A stretch of DNA of 64,000 bases from an uncultured Lachnospiraceae bacterium (GCA_958428365.1 CAUAFT010000009.1:75496-139495); one strand, 5' to 3'; counted from the first letter of the stretch, positions 1-7,768 are shown. Notes: a model not told the origin generated them from the letters alone. Numbers and translations: made by a program.

Positions 1-1254
1 TAAGATATCAAAACAGTCAAAGGTAGCAAAATAATCCTTCGGTGTCTCCGCCCGGCGGATCAGCTGAAAGTCCCCGTTTTCCTTTAAAAGGATCTCGGCG
101 GATTTCAGCTTGCCGTTGTAATTATATCCCATGGCAAAACCGTGGGCTCCGGTGTCATGGATCACCAAAAGGTCGCCCATGTCGATCTTCGGCAGCTTTC
201 TGTCAATGGCAAATTTATCGTTATTTTCACAGAGGGAACCTGTGATATCGTAAGTATGGTCGCAAGGCGCATCTTCTTTTCCCATAACAGTGATGTGATG
301 ATAAGCCCCGTACATGGCAGGACGCATCAGGTTGACAGCGCAGGCATCCACACCAATGTATTCTTTGTGGGTGTGTTTTTCATGGATTGCTTCCGTTACG
401 AGACATCCGTATGGTCCCATCATAAAACGTCCCATCTCTGTGTAGATTGCCACGTCTCCCATTCCTGCCGGAACTAAGACTTCCTCATAGACCTTGCGGA
501 CACCTTCACCGATGGCACGGATATCATTTCCTTCCTGGTCCGGTTTGTAGGCAATGCCGACACCGCCGGAGAGGTTGATGAAGTCCATTTTTACCCCTGT
601 CTTTTCCTTGATCTCCACCACGGTCTCAAAGAGGGTCTTTGCCAGAGTCGGGTAATAATCGTTAGTCACGGTATTGCTGGCTAAGAAAGCGTGGATACCA
701 AAACGCTTTGCCCCCTTTTCTTTGAGGATCTTATATCCCTCCAGGATCTGCTCATGGGTAAAGCCGTATTTTGCATCTCCAGGGTTGTCCATGATGCTGT
801 TGCTGATCTTGAACACCCCGCCCGGATTATAGCGGCAGCTAATGGTCTCCGGAATATGTCCGATGGCTTTTTCCAGATAGTCGATATGAGTAAAATCATC
901 CAGATTGATCGTCGCCCCGATCCTGTCGGCAAAGACGAACTCCTCTGCCGGCGTATCGTTGGAGGAGAACATGATCTCCTCCCCGTGGAATCCTAAAGCG
1001 TCGGACATCATCAGCTCTGTCATGGAGGAGCAGTCGCAGCCGCAGCCATATTCCTTTAAGATATTGATCAAAAACGGATTTGGAGTCGCCTTCACCGCAA
1101 AATACTCGCGAAATCCCGGATTCCAGGAAAATGCCTCCTGTACCGCCTTTGCGTTCTCCCGGATTCCCTTCTCATCATAGAGATGGAACGGAGTCGGGTA
1201 TTTTTTTATGATCTCTTCCAGTTTTTCCTTCGTTACAAATGGTTTTTTGCTCAT
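1..1254 (-). CDS. lysA: diaminopimelate decarboxylase, 3' end beyond window
   Basis: PLP-dependent decarboxylase of the alanine racemase-like fold, expected to convert meso-diaminopimelate to lysine in the cytoplasm. The reading frame is open from the ATG at 1254 to base 1 (418 codons), close to the usual length of about 420, so only the last few residues and the stop are missing. The PLP-lysine motif YFAVKATPN sits at residues 51-59 (Lys55), followed by the Cys/Ser-rich GCGCDCSS segment. The start overlaps the stop of the upstream regulator by one base (TAATG) and has an AGGAGG site, so the two are probably translationally coupled. Related PLP decarboxylases (ornithine/arginine) are possible but less likely. 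Confidence 0.9.
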   Translation of the reverse strand, partial: MSKKPFVTKEKLEEIIKKYPTPFHLYDEKGIRENAKAVQEAFSWNPGFREYFAVKATPNPFLINILKEYGCGCDCSSMTELMMSDALGFHGEEIMFSSNDTPAEEFVFADRIGATINLDDFTHIDYLEKAIGHIPETISCRYNPGGVFKISNSIMDNPGDAKYGFTHEQILEGYKILKEKGAKRFGIHAFLASNTVTNDYYPTLAKTLFETVVEIKEKTGVKMDFINLSGGVGIAYKPDQEGNDIRAIGEGVRKVYEEVLVPAGMGDVAIYTEMGRFMMGPYGCLVTEAIHEKHTHKEYIGVDACAVNLMRPAMYGAYHHITVMGKEDAPCDHTYDITGSLCENNDKFAIDRKLPKIDMGDLLVIHDTGAHGFAMGYNYNGKLKSAEILLKENGDFQLIRRAETPKDYFATFDCFDIL

Positions 1255-1961
1255 TACTTGTTTCCTCCTGTCAATTCTATTAACTTTATTTCATTTTTTA
1301 AGGAATCCTTGAAAACACGAACCAGGTTGCTCTGTCCCGAATAAAGACAGGTACTGTCCGCGCCCTTTCCAAGTTCTCCGCTTAATACATAGCAGGAATC
1401 CGTGATGACGCCGATCTGCTGTTCCTTATTTTCCGTCAGATAGATCTTCGCCCCGGACAGCTCCAGCTCCCGGTTGGTCAGGATGACAATTTTTATCCTC
1501 TTCTTCTGCAATTCATTGAGTTCCGGCAAAAACTGTCTGAGATTTTTTGCCGACATGGACAAATAGACCCGTTTTTTTGCAGATAACAGCATATTTTTTA
1601 CCTTGTGTGAAATCTGCTCGTCCCCGGTGATGGTCAGATAGCCCTCCTCATTCTCCCGCACCTTCGGCATATGGGAAGCGAGCAGCGCCTTGGACTTTTC
1701 CAGACTTCGGATCTTATTGGAACAAAATTCCTCCACGTCCACCGCCGTATACTTGGTGGCTCCCTCCTCGCAGACATAGGCGGCTCCCTTGTCCACCAGT
1801 CCCGCCAGGGCATTGTAGGCGTTGGATCTGGAGATCCCGGTCTGCTTGGAGGCTTCATACCCGGTCTGCATCCCGTTTTTAAACAGATTGAGATAGATGC
1901 CTGCCTCTTGCCTGGTCAAACCAAATTCCATTAAATATTCGATTAAATCATTGGTCTCCAT
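1254..1961 (-). CDS. TrmB-family transcriptional regulator
   Basis: About 235 residues. The N-terminal winged helix (roughly residues 1-75: LTRQEAGIYLNLFKNG, then SRSNAYNALAGLVDKG as recognition region) is the TrmB pattern. It is followed by a short coiled linker and a C-terminal region resembling the TrmB/phospholipase-D-like sensor domain. The ATG at 1961 is preferred over the one at 1967 because AGGAG lies 6 bases before it but directly abuts the other. It sits upstream of and overlaps lysA, so it may control lysine synthesis; TrmB proteins otherwise often sense sugars, so the ligand is unknown. A perfect inverted repeat over its own promoter suggests autoregulation. Confidence 0.8.
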   Translation of the reverse strand: METNDLIEYLMEFGLTRQEAGIYLNLFKNGMQTGYEASKQTGISRSNAYNALAGLVDKGAAYVCEEGATKYTAVDVEEFCSNKIRSLEKSKALLASHMPKVRENEEGYLTITGDEQISHKVKNMLLSAKKRVYLSMSAKNLRQFLPELNELQKKRIKIVILTNRELELSGAKIYLTENKEQQIGVITDSCYVLSGELGKGADSTCLYSGQSNLVRVFKDSLKNEIKLIELTGGNK

Positions 1962-1987
1962 AGTCATCTCCTGGTCGTTTAGTAGTT

Positions 1988-2028
1988 CTTTATAGGAACA
2001 CTATAAAGGTTGTGAAAAAAAATGTCAA
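1988..2028 (-). promoter_or_regulatory. trmB-lysA promoter with palindromic operator
   Basis: Minus strand reads TTGACA (2028-2023), 17-base spacer, TATAGT (2005-2000). A perfect 8-bp inverted repeat CTTTATAG-N5-CTATAAAG (1988-2008) covers the -10 box and the expected start site. The placement fits a repressor site, probably for the TrmB protein it drives. Confidence 0.75.
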
Positions 2029-2055
2029 GAAAAAAGAGACTTTTTATGGGAATTA

Positions 2056-2064
2056 TGCTACAAT
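2056..2064 (+). promoter_or_regulatory. extended -10 promoter of the transglycosylase gene
   Basis: TGCTACAAT at 2056-2064 is an extended -10 (TGn-TACAAT) about 40 bases before the start codon. No good -35 box is visible at the right distance, which is common for extended -10 promoters. It is divergent from the trmB-lysA promoter. Confidence 0.45.
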
Positions 2065-2106
2065 GTTTCTATAGTATTGTTTACGAGCTTATTCAGGAGG
2101 TATGTC

Positions 2107-2901
2107 ATGAACATTGCAGAGATCTTAAATGCTGCTTCCATATCAGATGCCAATAACAACCGCGCCGGCGAGGTGGACAATCAGGGCGAGGATTTTTCCT
2201 CTTATCTGGAAAACGCTACCACTACCATGGATGACATTTTTCAAAAAGCCGCAGACACCTATGGAGTCCCTGTGAATCTGTTAAAAGCCATGGCAAAGCA
2301 GGAGTCGAATTTTGATCCAAACGCCACTTCCAGCTGCGGCGCTCAGGGCGTGATGCAGCTTATGCCCGCTACCGCCGCTTCCCTGGGCGTTACCGACGCC
2401 TACGACCCGGAACAGAATATTATGGGAGGTGCAAAATACATCAGCCAGTTACTGAGTAAATATAACGGTGACGTCTCCCTTGCCCTCGCCGCTTACAATG
2501 CCGGAAGCGGAAATGTGGCAAAATATGGCGGAATCCCTCCTTTTGCCGAGACTCAGAACTATGTGGCAAAGGTTACGGCTTATATGAATGAGAACCTCAC
2601 CATTGAAAATAACACGATCTCAGGCGGGGAGAAACAGATCTCTTCCGAAGATTTTTTAGAAGCCTGCGAGCTGGGCATGGAGCTGGTTCAGGAGGACACA
2701 AGGCTGCAGGATGTGTTGGATCAGCTTTTTTCCTATGAAGATTATCTGAAGTTTATAAAACTCTATGTGGATCAGCTGGTCTCGGTCAGCGAATCCAATG
2801 CGAAAAATGAGACAGATGAACAGACTACAGACAGCAGCAATTATGCTTATCAGAACATTCATTACAACCCGGCGGTTATGAATCTTTTGACACAGGGATA
2901 G
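2107..2901 (+). CDS. lytic transglycosylase, SLT domain
   Basis: 264 residues. The start at 2107 follows AGGAGG with a 6-base spacer. Residues about 45-160 form a Slt70-type goose-lysozyme-like domain: KQESNF with catalytic Glu66, then GAQGVMQLMPATA and ALAAYNAGSGNV. The enzyme would cleave peptidoglycan between MurNAc and GlcNAc. The N-terminus has no obvious hydrophobic signal peptide, and the C-terminal 90 residues are an acidic helical extension of unknown role. Lack of a signal peptide is seen in transglycosylases exported by flagellar or other dedicated routes, but nothing nearby proves this. Divergently transcribed from trmB. Confidence 0.85.
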   Translation: MNIAEILNAASISDANNNRAGEVDNQGEDFSSYLENATTTMDDIFQKAADTYGVPVNLLKAMAKQESNFDPNATSSCGAQGVMQLMPATAASLGVTDAYDPEQNIMGGAKYISQLLSKYNGDVSLALAAYNAGSGNVAKYGGIPPFAETQNYVAKVTAYMNENLTIENNTISGGEKQISSEDFLEACELGMELVQEDTRLQDVLDQLFSYEDYLKFIKLYVDQLVSVSESNAKNETDEQTTDSSNYAYQNIHYNPAVMNLLTQG

Positions 2902-2940
2902 GGAAATATTTTTGTAAAAGAAATTTTTGTTGATTTGTGG

Positions 2941-2970
2941 TTGACAAGTTCTGCTTTCATATAGTATACT
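2941..2970 (+). promoter_or_regulatory. tRNA-Thr promoter
   Basis: TTGACA (2941-2946), 18-base spacer, TATACT (2965-2970), ending about 25 bases before the tRNA. Confidence 0.75.
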
Positions 2971-2994
2971 ATCACTCGTTGAGAAGTTCAACAG

Positions 2995-3067
2995 GCTGCT
3001 GTGGCACAGGTGGTAGCGCACCTCATTGGTAGTGAGGAGGTCACGGGTCCGAGTCCCGTCAGCAGCT
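2995..3067 (+). tRNA. tRNA-Thr(GGT)
   Basis: 73 bases folding as a cloverleaf: acceptor stem GCTGCTG / CAGCAGC, anticodon stem CCTCA / TGAGG with loop TTGGTAG (anticodon GGT, Thr), and T arm ACGGG-TCCGAGT-CCCGT. CCA is not encoded. The D stem has one imperfect pair. A T-run follows directly. Confidence 0.9.
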
Positions 3068-3080
3068 TTTTTTAACATTA

Positions 3081-3127
3081 AAAACACGTCAATACCTTGT
3101 AAACAAGAGGGGTTGGCGTGTTTTTTT
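3081..3127 (+). terminator. intrinsic terminator after tRNA-Thr
   Basis: AACACGTCAA pairs with TTGGCGTGTT (one G-T pair) around an inner CTTGT-AA-ACAAG helix, followed by seven T. Confidence 0.7.
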
Positions 3128-3326
3128 GTTTCAACCTGAAATACTTATTCTGACGTGCCGTGTTGCATTTTTGGGTACATATGCAACATCAAATACAACA
3201 CGAATTTGGCAGTATCCCAAGGTGGATCTATTGACAAACTAAATAAACTCTATATCCATTATGTGGACTTTTCCTTGATTTTTTTCTGAGAGATGTTATT
3301 CTTGAGTAAAGGAAGGAGGAAATTTG

Positions 3327-3590
3327 ATGCCAGAACTCAGTAGATTTTATGGAATCATCATAAAAATGTATTTCAATGACACCAGTCAGCACCATAAGCC
3401 ACATATTCACGCTTTCTATGGGGATTACGAAGCTGTAATTGCCATAGACGGACAAATGTTAGCCGGGTCTATGCCGGCAAAACAGTTAAAAATTATAAAT
3501 GGTTGGCTCGCTATTTATGAAGAACAAGTTTATGAAGCATGGAACCACGCTGTACGCAATGAACATTTCGAAAAAATCAATCCATTATAA
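3327..3590 (+). CDS. DUF4160 family protein
   Basis: 87 residues of the DUF4160 type, recognised from the opening MPELSRFYGIIIKMYF and the HHKPHIHAFYGDYEA segment with clustered histidines. ATG at 3327 is chosen because GGAGGA lies 6 bases upstream; an in-frame TTG at 3324 is too close. It is followed 11 bases later by a DUF2442 gene. This two-gene arrangement is recurrent and has been proposed as toxin-antitoxin-like, but no biochemical role is established as far as I know. Base composition is more AT-rich than the housekeeping genes around it. Confidence 0.75.
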   Translation: MPELSRFYGIIIKMYFNDTSQHHKPHIHAFYGDYEAVIAIDGQMLAGSMPAKQLKIINGWLAIYEEQVYEAWNHAVRNEHFEKINPL

Positions 3591-3601
3591 GGAGGAATAT
3601 A

Positions 3602-3895
3602 ATGTTTGAAATAAACGGAATTGTATATGCAAATGAATTTAGAGATAATCTTACCATTACGGACGCAAAAATCACTGGAGAGCTAATGATGTTAATTACC
3701 TTTTCTTCTGGGGAGAAACGCGTTTTTGATGCTTCTGTTCTTGTCGGTCCTGTCTTTGAACCTTTAAAAGACATCTCTGTTTTTGAAAAATTTAAAATTT
3801 CACATGGGGTTATCACTTGGAATAACGAGGAAATAGACTGTGCACCAGAATTCATGTATGAACACAGCTATGCTTACGAAGAACTGATTGTATAG
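3602..3895 (+). CDS. DUF2442 family protein
   Basis: 97 residues of the DUF2442 type: short beta-strand pattern with a FSSGEKRVFDAS segment, then PLKDISVFEKFKIS and GVITWNNEEIDCAPEF. Strong AAGGAGGA site ending 4 bases before the ATG. Probably co-transcribed with the DUF4160 gene immediately upstream. Function unknown. Cytoplasmic by lack of signal or membrane segments. Confidence 0.75.
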   Translation: MFEINGIVYANEFRDNLTITDAKITGELMMLITFSSGEKRVFDASVLVGPVFEPLKDISVFEKFKISHGVITWNNEEIDCAPEFMYEHSYAYEELIV

Positions 3896-3924
3896 AAGGA
3901 ATATATTTAGAAACTATTAATAAA

Positions 3925-4014
3925 ATGATGCTGGATGTTATTATTGTTCTGGACATCACCATCATCTCTCTACTGCTTAAGCAGATAAAACCGCCATTAG
4001 TTTTTAGAGCATGA
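3925..4014 (+). pseudogene. short hydrophobic ORF, possible gene remnant
   Basis: 29 codons encoding a mostly hydrophobic peptide (LDVIIVLDITIISLLL then basic KQIKPP). There is no convincing ribosome site. It lies in the 360-base stretch after the DUF pair and may be a degraded gene end or chance. Confidence 0.2.
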
Positions 4015-4037
4015 CGTAAATAACAAGAGAAGGAAAT

Positions 4038-4187
4038 ATGTCCAAGGATTCCGATGATACTTTCCTAGAACAAATAGACCGAATTATGGCTGAGGAAAAC
4101 GATTTGCACAAGAACATTTTACGAACTGCTGCTAATCTAGATATAGAAGATTTAGGAGCTATAGCACGGATATTTGTCAAATTTTAG
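4038..4187 (+). CDS. 49-residue unknown small protein
   Basis: 49 codons from the ATG at 4038 to TAG, preceded by AGAAGGAAAT. The peptide is acidic and predicted helical (FLEQIDRIMAEENDLHKNIL, then LDIEDLGAIARIF), with heptad-like hydrophobics. No family recognised. It could be a true small gene or the N-terminal remnant of a longer one. It lies between the DUF4160/DUF2442 pair and the next unknown gene in an AT-rich stretch beside tRNA-Thr. Confidence 0.35.
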   Translation: MSKDSDDTFLEQIDRIMAEENDLHKNILRTAANLDIEDLGAIARIFVKF

Positions 4188-4258
4188 AACAAACTGTCTG
4201 TTCACCTTCCCATTCTTTTGGCATACGCTATAGAAAAGACAAAAAGGAGTCAATATTT

Positions 4259-4567
4259 ATGAGTATGCCAAAAATCGAGTGCCCGCACATTGACAAATGC
4301 TGCGCCGCATCCTCTCTTTTGCAGTCCATCGCATTGGAAGAAACAGCAATCTCTCACATTCTGAATGCAGAAGGCGAAAAATTGCAGAAAGCCATTGCTA
4401 TGCAGGACTGCAAACACCAGGACTTATTAGAGATCAACAAATCCGTAGCGGATACCGTTGATAAGATCACCAATCTGGAAATCGTTCTCAAGGCGAAATT
4501 AGACCTGATTCGACCAATTCTGGACGACTGCGACAAAGATAAAAAACCAATGAAGACAGAGTGCTAA
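4259..4567 (+). CDS. small Cys-rich unknown protein
   Basis: 102 residues. An N-terminal cysteine cluster (CPHIDKCC, residues 7-14) precedes a helical region with LLQSIALEETAISHILNAEG, a pattern I associate with small Firmicute proteins of unknown function, some spore-associated. The C-terminus is charged and ends with a second Cys. AAGGAG lies 9 bases before the ATG at 4259; the in-frame ATG at 4265 is too far. The stop is directly followed by a multi-hairpin repeat that may act as its terminator. No catalytic motif is visible. Confidence 0.6.
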   Translation: MSMPKIECPHIDKCCAASSLLQSIALEETAISHILNAEGEKLQKAIAMQDCKHQDLLEINKSVADTVDKITNLEIVLKAKLDLIRPILDDCDKDKKPMKTEC

Positions 4568-4672
4568 AAAGCCCTCCGGGCAAGACCGCACTGCGGCGGA
4601 GAGAAATTATATCGCTGAAGCGATCCGCCGCAGGCGGAGAATCCCGCAAAGCGAGATTCTTTTTCATTTTTA
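4568..4672 (+). repeat. multi-hairpin dispersed repeat, copy A
   Basis: About 105 bases beginning AAAAAGCCCTCCGGGC and ending GAGATTCTTTTTCA, with several small palindromes (GCCCTCCGGGC, ATCGCTGAAGCGAT, TCCGCCGCAGGCGGA, AATCCCGC/GCGAGATT). The same sequence in inverse orientation, with scattered changes, lies at 22862-22970, and one edge of it recurs at 25031-25080. It starts at the stop codon of the preceding gene and ends in T-runs, so it may serve as a terminator. Confidence 0.8.
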
Positions 4673-4741
4673 TAATTTTTGCATTTATCATGCATAAATC
4701 CCTCTCCCGCCGCATATATTGTAAAAAAGGAGGGAAATTGT

Positions 4742-4840
4742 ATGGGATATTTTATATTATGCATTCTTATTTTTATGGTATCTTTGAAATATGGCGGCTG
4801 TGTCTTTTACTTCTTAAAAGACTTCTTCAAAGCCGGATAA
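4742..4840 (+). CDS. 32-residue membrane peptide
   Basis: ATG at 4742 with a strong AAAGGAGGG site 7 bases upstream; 32 codons to TAA. The peptide is almost entirely hydrophobic and aromatic (YFILCILIFMVSL, then CVFYFLKDFFKAG), a single membrane span with a basic tail. Size and shape resemble small membrane-active peptides such as type I toxins, though no antisense RNA is evident. It overlaps the 3' end of the converging HNH gene by 27 bases. Confidence 0.4.
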   Translation: MGYFILCILIFMVSLKYGGCVFYFLKDFFKAG

Positions 4841-5953
4841 ATCCCGACCCTTTTGATATTTCCACTCTACAAATCCCATATTATGGGCGGACTGATAAAC
4901 CGGAAGCAGAATCTCTTCCAGATTTTTGGAAAATACTTCCTTGGTCAATCCCTCTCTGTACAGCTTTGTCCAGACTTCGTCGCTGTTAATGTGCTCTTTT
5001 CGGCAGCGTTCAAATTCTTCTTCCACTCTCTCGAACTTCCATCTCGCCTGATAGGACAAATATTCCAATTCACAGAGTCTTGGAAAATAGACATCCCACA
5101 CCGGCAGGAAATTACTCTTTTTACTATTGGTCCTTCTCGTAGTGGGACTTAAGTTCCACAGCTCATCATGCGCCACATAAGACCATGGCACAAAATGATC
5201 GATGGTAATATTTTTCGCACTGAGAACTTCATCTCCGTATATGTCCCGAACCGGCATCACCTCTGAAAGTAACCGCCAATATTGATTCACCCGTTCCAGA
5301 TTGCGCTTCTGCGGCGGATATAGCTTCCTGCTGATTCCCGGAACATTCGGATTACGTCTTTGCAGATACTGGATCAGATGATATTGGATCCACCCCTTTA
5401 AGATATCCTGATTTCTCCTTATGTATTCTCTCCACTCTGACACTACTTCAATCCTGGACTGCAGTCCCTGGATTTCCAGAAAATAATACATCAGCCGTTT
5501 TTCCCGGTTGATTTTCTCTACCAGCTTTCGCTCTGAAACATTCCACTCTTTTCCTCTCACGGTGTCCATAAATGGAGCCTGCAGCCGATAGGGTACATTA
5601 AGACTCAGCGTCCGTTTTTTCCTTTTTAACTCTTTATCCTCGCTGCTTTGCAGATATTCCAGAATTTTTTCCCGTTTTTCACTTGATTTTAACCCGCTGG
5701 TCTGCCTTGCATAATGGACCAGCGCCTCCAGATTATCGGCTGGTCCCAGATTCAGTCGATATTCTGAAACCATGTACCAGGCGTCAGCGATCATCTCATT
5801 CAATAACTCCTCATAAGTGAACACTGTCTGTCCCCCGATAACTCCGTCTACGATCGCCTGAAACCAGAAAATTTTATAGGATTCACTCATCTTATCAAAA
5901 AGATGCGACAAATATGCAATTTCCAAATCCTCCTCTTCCGGAAGCCTCCACAT
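4814..5953 (-). CDS. HNH endonuclease domain protein
   Basis: 379 residues. The HNH core is at about 248-290: ITIDHFVPWSYV (Asp252, His253), WNLSP (Asn267) and TNSKKSNFLP (Asn276, Lys279), matching the beta-beta-alpha metal nuclease layout. The N-terminal 240 residues are helical and charged, with no family I can name. The C-terminus is helical. It lies 26 bases downstream of a DnaQ-like exonuclease gene in the same orientation, suggesting a DNA repair or phage-defence role, which is inference. Not a CRISPR Cas9 or IscB: no RuvC-like motifs are seen. Confidence 0.75.
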   Translation of the reverse strand: MWRLPEEEDLEIAYLSHLFDKMSESYKIFWFQAIVDGVIGGQTVFTYEELLNEMIADAWYMVSEYRLNLGPADNLEALVHYARQTSGLKSSEKREKILEYLQSSEDKELKRKKRTLSLNVPYRLQAPFMDTVRGKEWNVSERKLVEKINREKRLMYYFLEIQGLQSRIEVVSEWREYIRRNQDILKGWIQYHLIQYLQRRNPNVPGISRKLYPPQKRNLERVNQYWRLLSEVMPVRDIYGDEVLSAKNITIDHFVPWSYVAHDELWNLSPTTRRTNSKKSNFLPVWDVYFPRLCELEYLSYQARWKFERVEEEFERCRKEHINSDEVWTKLYREGLTKEVFSKNLEEILLPVYQSAHNMGFVEWKYQKGRDLSGFEEVF

Positions 5954-5979
5954 TGCCTCTTACCCCTGCGCTTTATCTT

Positions 5980-6645
5980 CTAAATATTTTTCGTAAACCG
6001 ACATTTCGGGAAATTACTGCAGCCGTAAAATTCCCCGAACCTGCCGTTTCGCTTCTTCAATTCGCCGCCGCATCTCGGACAGAGTTCCACTTCCATCCCA
6101 CTCTGTATCTTCGCCAATTCCTCAAAACACTTCTGGTTCATGATACAGTCATTCAACGCCCGGTGGGCGCCCTCGCTGCTGATCTGAAAATATTCCGCCA
6201 CGTCCACCAGCTTATGATGTTGTAACTGGGGCAGGCAGCTCCTGGACATGTAGAGCGTATCAATAAAATCATTATCTACCACCACACCAAAGAGACTCAT
6301 CGCCGCATCATAAATAAAATTCAGATCAAAGGACTGGATATTATGTCCCACTAAAATATGCTTCCCCGCAAATTCCAGGAAATCTCCCAATGCCTGATCC
6401 AACAGTGGCGCCTCTGCCACCATCTCATCTGTGATCCCATTTACCTGTGTGGCATAATAGGGGATCCTTCTCTCAGGATTCACCAGGGTAGAAAAGGTGT
6501 CCGTGATCTTTCCATCCTCTACTTTGATCGCGGAGATCTCTATAATATCATCATTGACAACACTGGTTCCCGTGGTCTCCAAATCAAATACCACATAGTC
6601 AGGAACGTATTTTGCCAGTCGTTTTCCTTTTTGACGTTCTATCAT
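5980..6645 (-). CDS. DnaQ-like 3'-5' exonuclease with topoisomerase-type zinc ribbon
   Basis: 221 residues. DEDDh exonuclease domain at about 15-175: FDLETTG (Asp21, Glu23), GHNIQSFD (Asp107), and HRALNDC (His161, Asp166). The C-terminus carries a C4 zinc ribbon (Cys189/Cys192 and Cys209/Cys215, the last pair in CSNFPKC) like those at the end of topoisomerase I. The fusion should digest single-stranded or frayed DNA ends. AGAGGG lies 7 bases before the ATG. Adjacent HNH nuclease downstream, threonine-aldolase-like gene upstream. Confidence 0.85.
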   Translation of the reverse strand: MIERQKGKRLAKYVPDYVVFDLETTGTSVVNDDIIEISAIKVEDGKITDTFSTLVNPERRIPYYATQVNGITDEMVAEAPLLDQALGDFLEFAGKHILVGHNIQSFDLNFIYDAAMSLFGVVVDNDFIDTLYMSRSCLPQLQHHKLVDVAEYFQISSEGAHRALNDCIMNQKCFEELAKIQSGMEVELCPRCGGELKKRNGRFGEFYGCSNFPKCRFTKNI

Positions 6646-6678
6646 TTGTCTGCCCTCTGCTTTGCTTTTTTCTATCCC

Positions 6679-7719
6679 CTACAGCTCCCCGATCAAAGCC
6701 TCCACATTCTCCCGCTTCGTCGCCCAGGATGTGCAAAACCGCACCGCACTGTGACTCTCATCCACCCGCTCCTGATAGGCAAAACTGTATTTTTCCCGAA
6801 GTTGTTCCAGCTTCTCATTCGGCAGGACCGGGAAGAGCTGGTTCGTGGTATTTTCCACCAAAAACGAATATCCCACCTTAGAAAAAGCATCCCGCAACAA
6901 CTCCGCCAACGAGATGGCATGTCTGGCAATCTCCAGATACAGAACTTCCCCGCTCTCCTCCTCTTCGAACAGCGTCAGGAACTGGATACCGAGCAGTCGT
7001 CCCTTCGCCAGCATCCCGCCTTTTTGCTTCATAATATAACGAAAATCCTCCTTCAACAACGGATTGGTAATCACCACCGCTTCCCCGAACAGCGCCCCTA
7101 CCTTCGTTCCTCCAATGTAGAATACATCACAGAGTTGGGCAAGATCCGCAAATGTCAGGTCATTGTCCTTTGCCGTCAGACCATATCCTAATCTGGCTCC
7201 GTCTAAAAATAGAAATAATCCATATTTTTTGCATACTTTCGAGAGTTCTTCCAACTCCTCCTTATAGTAAATAGTCCCCAGTTCCGTTGGATTCGAAATA
7301 TAGACCATCTTCGGCTGAACTGTATGCACAAAGCTCTCGTCATTGATATGAGCTGCACAGGCTTCCTCCACCTGCTCTGCCGTGATCTTTCCATCCACAC
7401 TTGGCAGCGCCAGCACCTTATGACCACAGGACTCAATGGCTCCGGTCTCATGGACATTGATATGGGCGCTCTGTGCCGCCAGTATTCCCTGATGGGAACG
7501 AAGCGCCGCTGTAATCACCGTCAGATTAGTCTGAGTACCGCCCACCAGAAAATGTACCTCCGCATCCTCTGCCTGACAGATCTTCCGTATCCTCTCTCTC
7601 GCCATCTCAGAATAAGGATCCTCACCGTAGCCTGGGGTCTGCTCCATATTCGTGGCAAGCATCCTCTCTAAGATCTTCTCATGTGCTCCTTCGTCATAAT
7701 CACAATTAAAACGTATCAT
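6679..7719 (-). CDS. ltaE: threonine aldolase-like PLP enzyme
   Basis: 346 residues, fold-type I PLP enzyme of the beta-eliminating lyase/threonine aldolase family, expected to cleave threonine or allo-threonine to glycine and acetaldehyde. Motifs: early YGEDPYSEMARERI, HETGAIESCGHK, LDGARLGYGL (PLP Asp) and FYIGGTKVGALFGEA with the PLP lysine. ATG at 7719 is preferred over an in-frame GTG at 7728 because the AGGGG site sits 8 bases upstream of the ATG. Substrate could differ within the family. Confidence 0.85.
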   Translation of the reverse strand: MIRFNCDYDEGAHEKILERMLATNMEQTPGYGEDPYSEMARERIRKICQAEDAEVHFLVGGTQTNLTVITAALRSHQGILAAQSAHINVHETGAIESCGHKVLALPSVDGKITAEQVEEACAAHINDESFVHTVQPKMVYISNPTELGTIYYKEELEELSKVCKKYGLFLFLDGARLGYGLTAKDNDLTFADLAQLCDVFYIGGTKVGALFGEAVVITNPLLKEDFRYIMKQKGGMLAKGRLLGIQFLTLFEEEESGEVLYLEIARHAISLAELLRDAFSKVGYSFLVENTTNQLFPVLPNEKLEQLREKYSFAYQERVDESHSAVRFCTSWATKRENVEALIGEL

Positions 7720-7742
7720 TTTTATCACCCCTTCAAATTATA

Positions 7743-7768
7743 AAATTCGAGTGTCATTTTACACCCGA
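7743..7768 (-). terminator. possible terminator at GNAT 3' end
   Basis: On the minus strand ATTCGGGTGT-AAAATG-ACACTCGAAT followed by TTTATAATTT. It overlaps the last codons of the GNAT gene and precedes the aldolase gene. Confidence 0.4.

Noticed and set aside
3327..3895. Calling DUF4160/DUF2442 a proven toxin-antitoxin system
   Set aside because: The pairing is recurrent, but toxicity and neutralisation cannot be read from the sequence.
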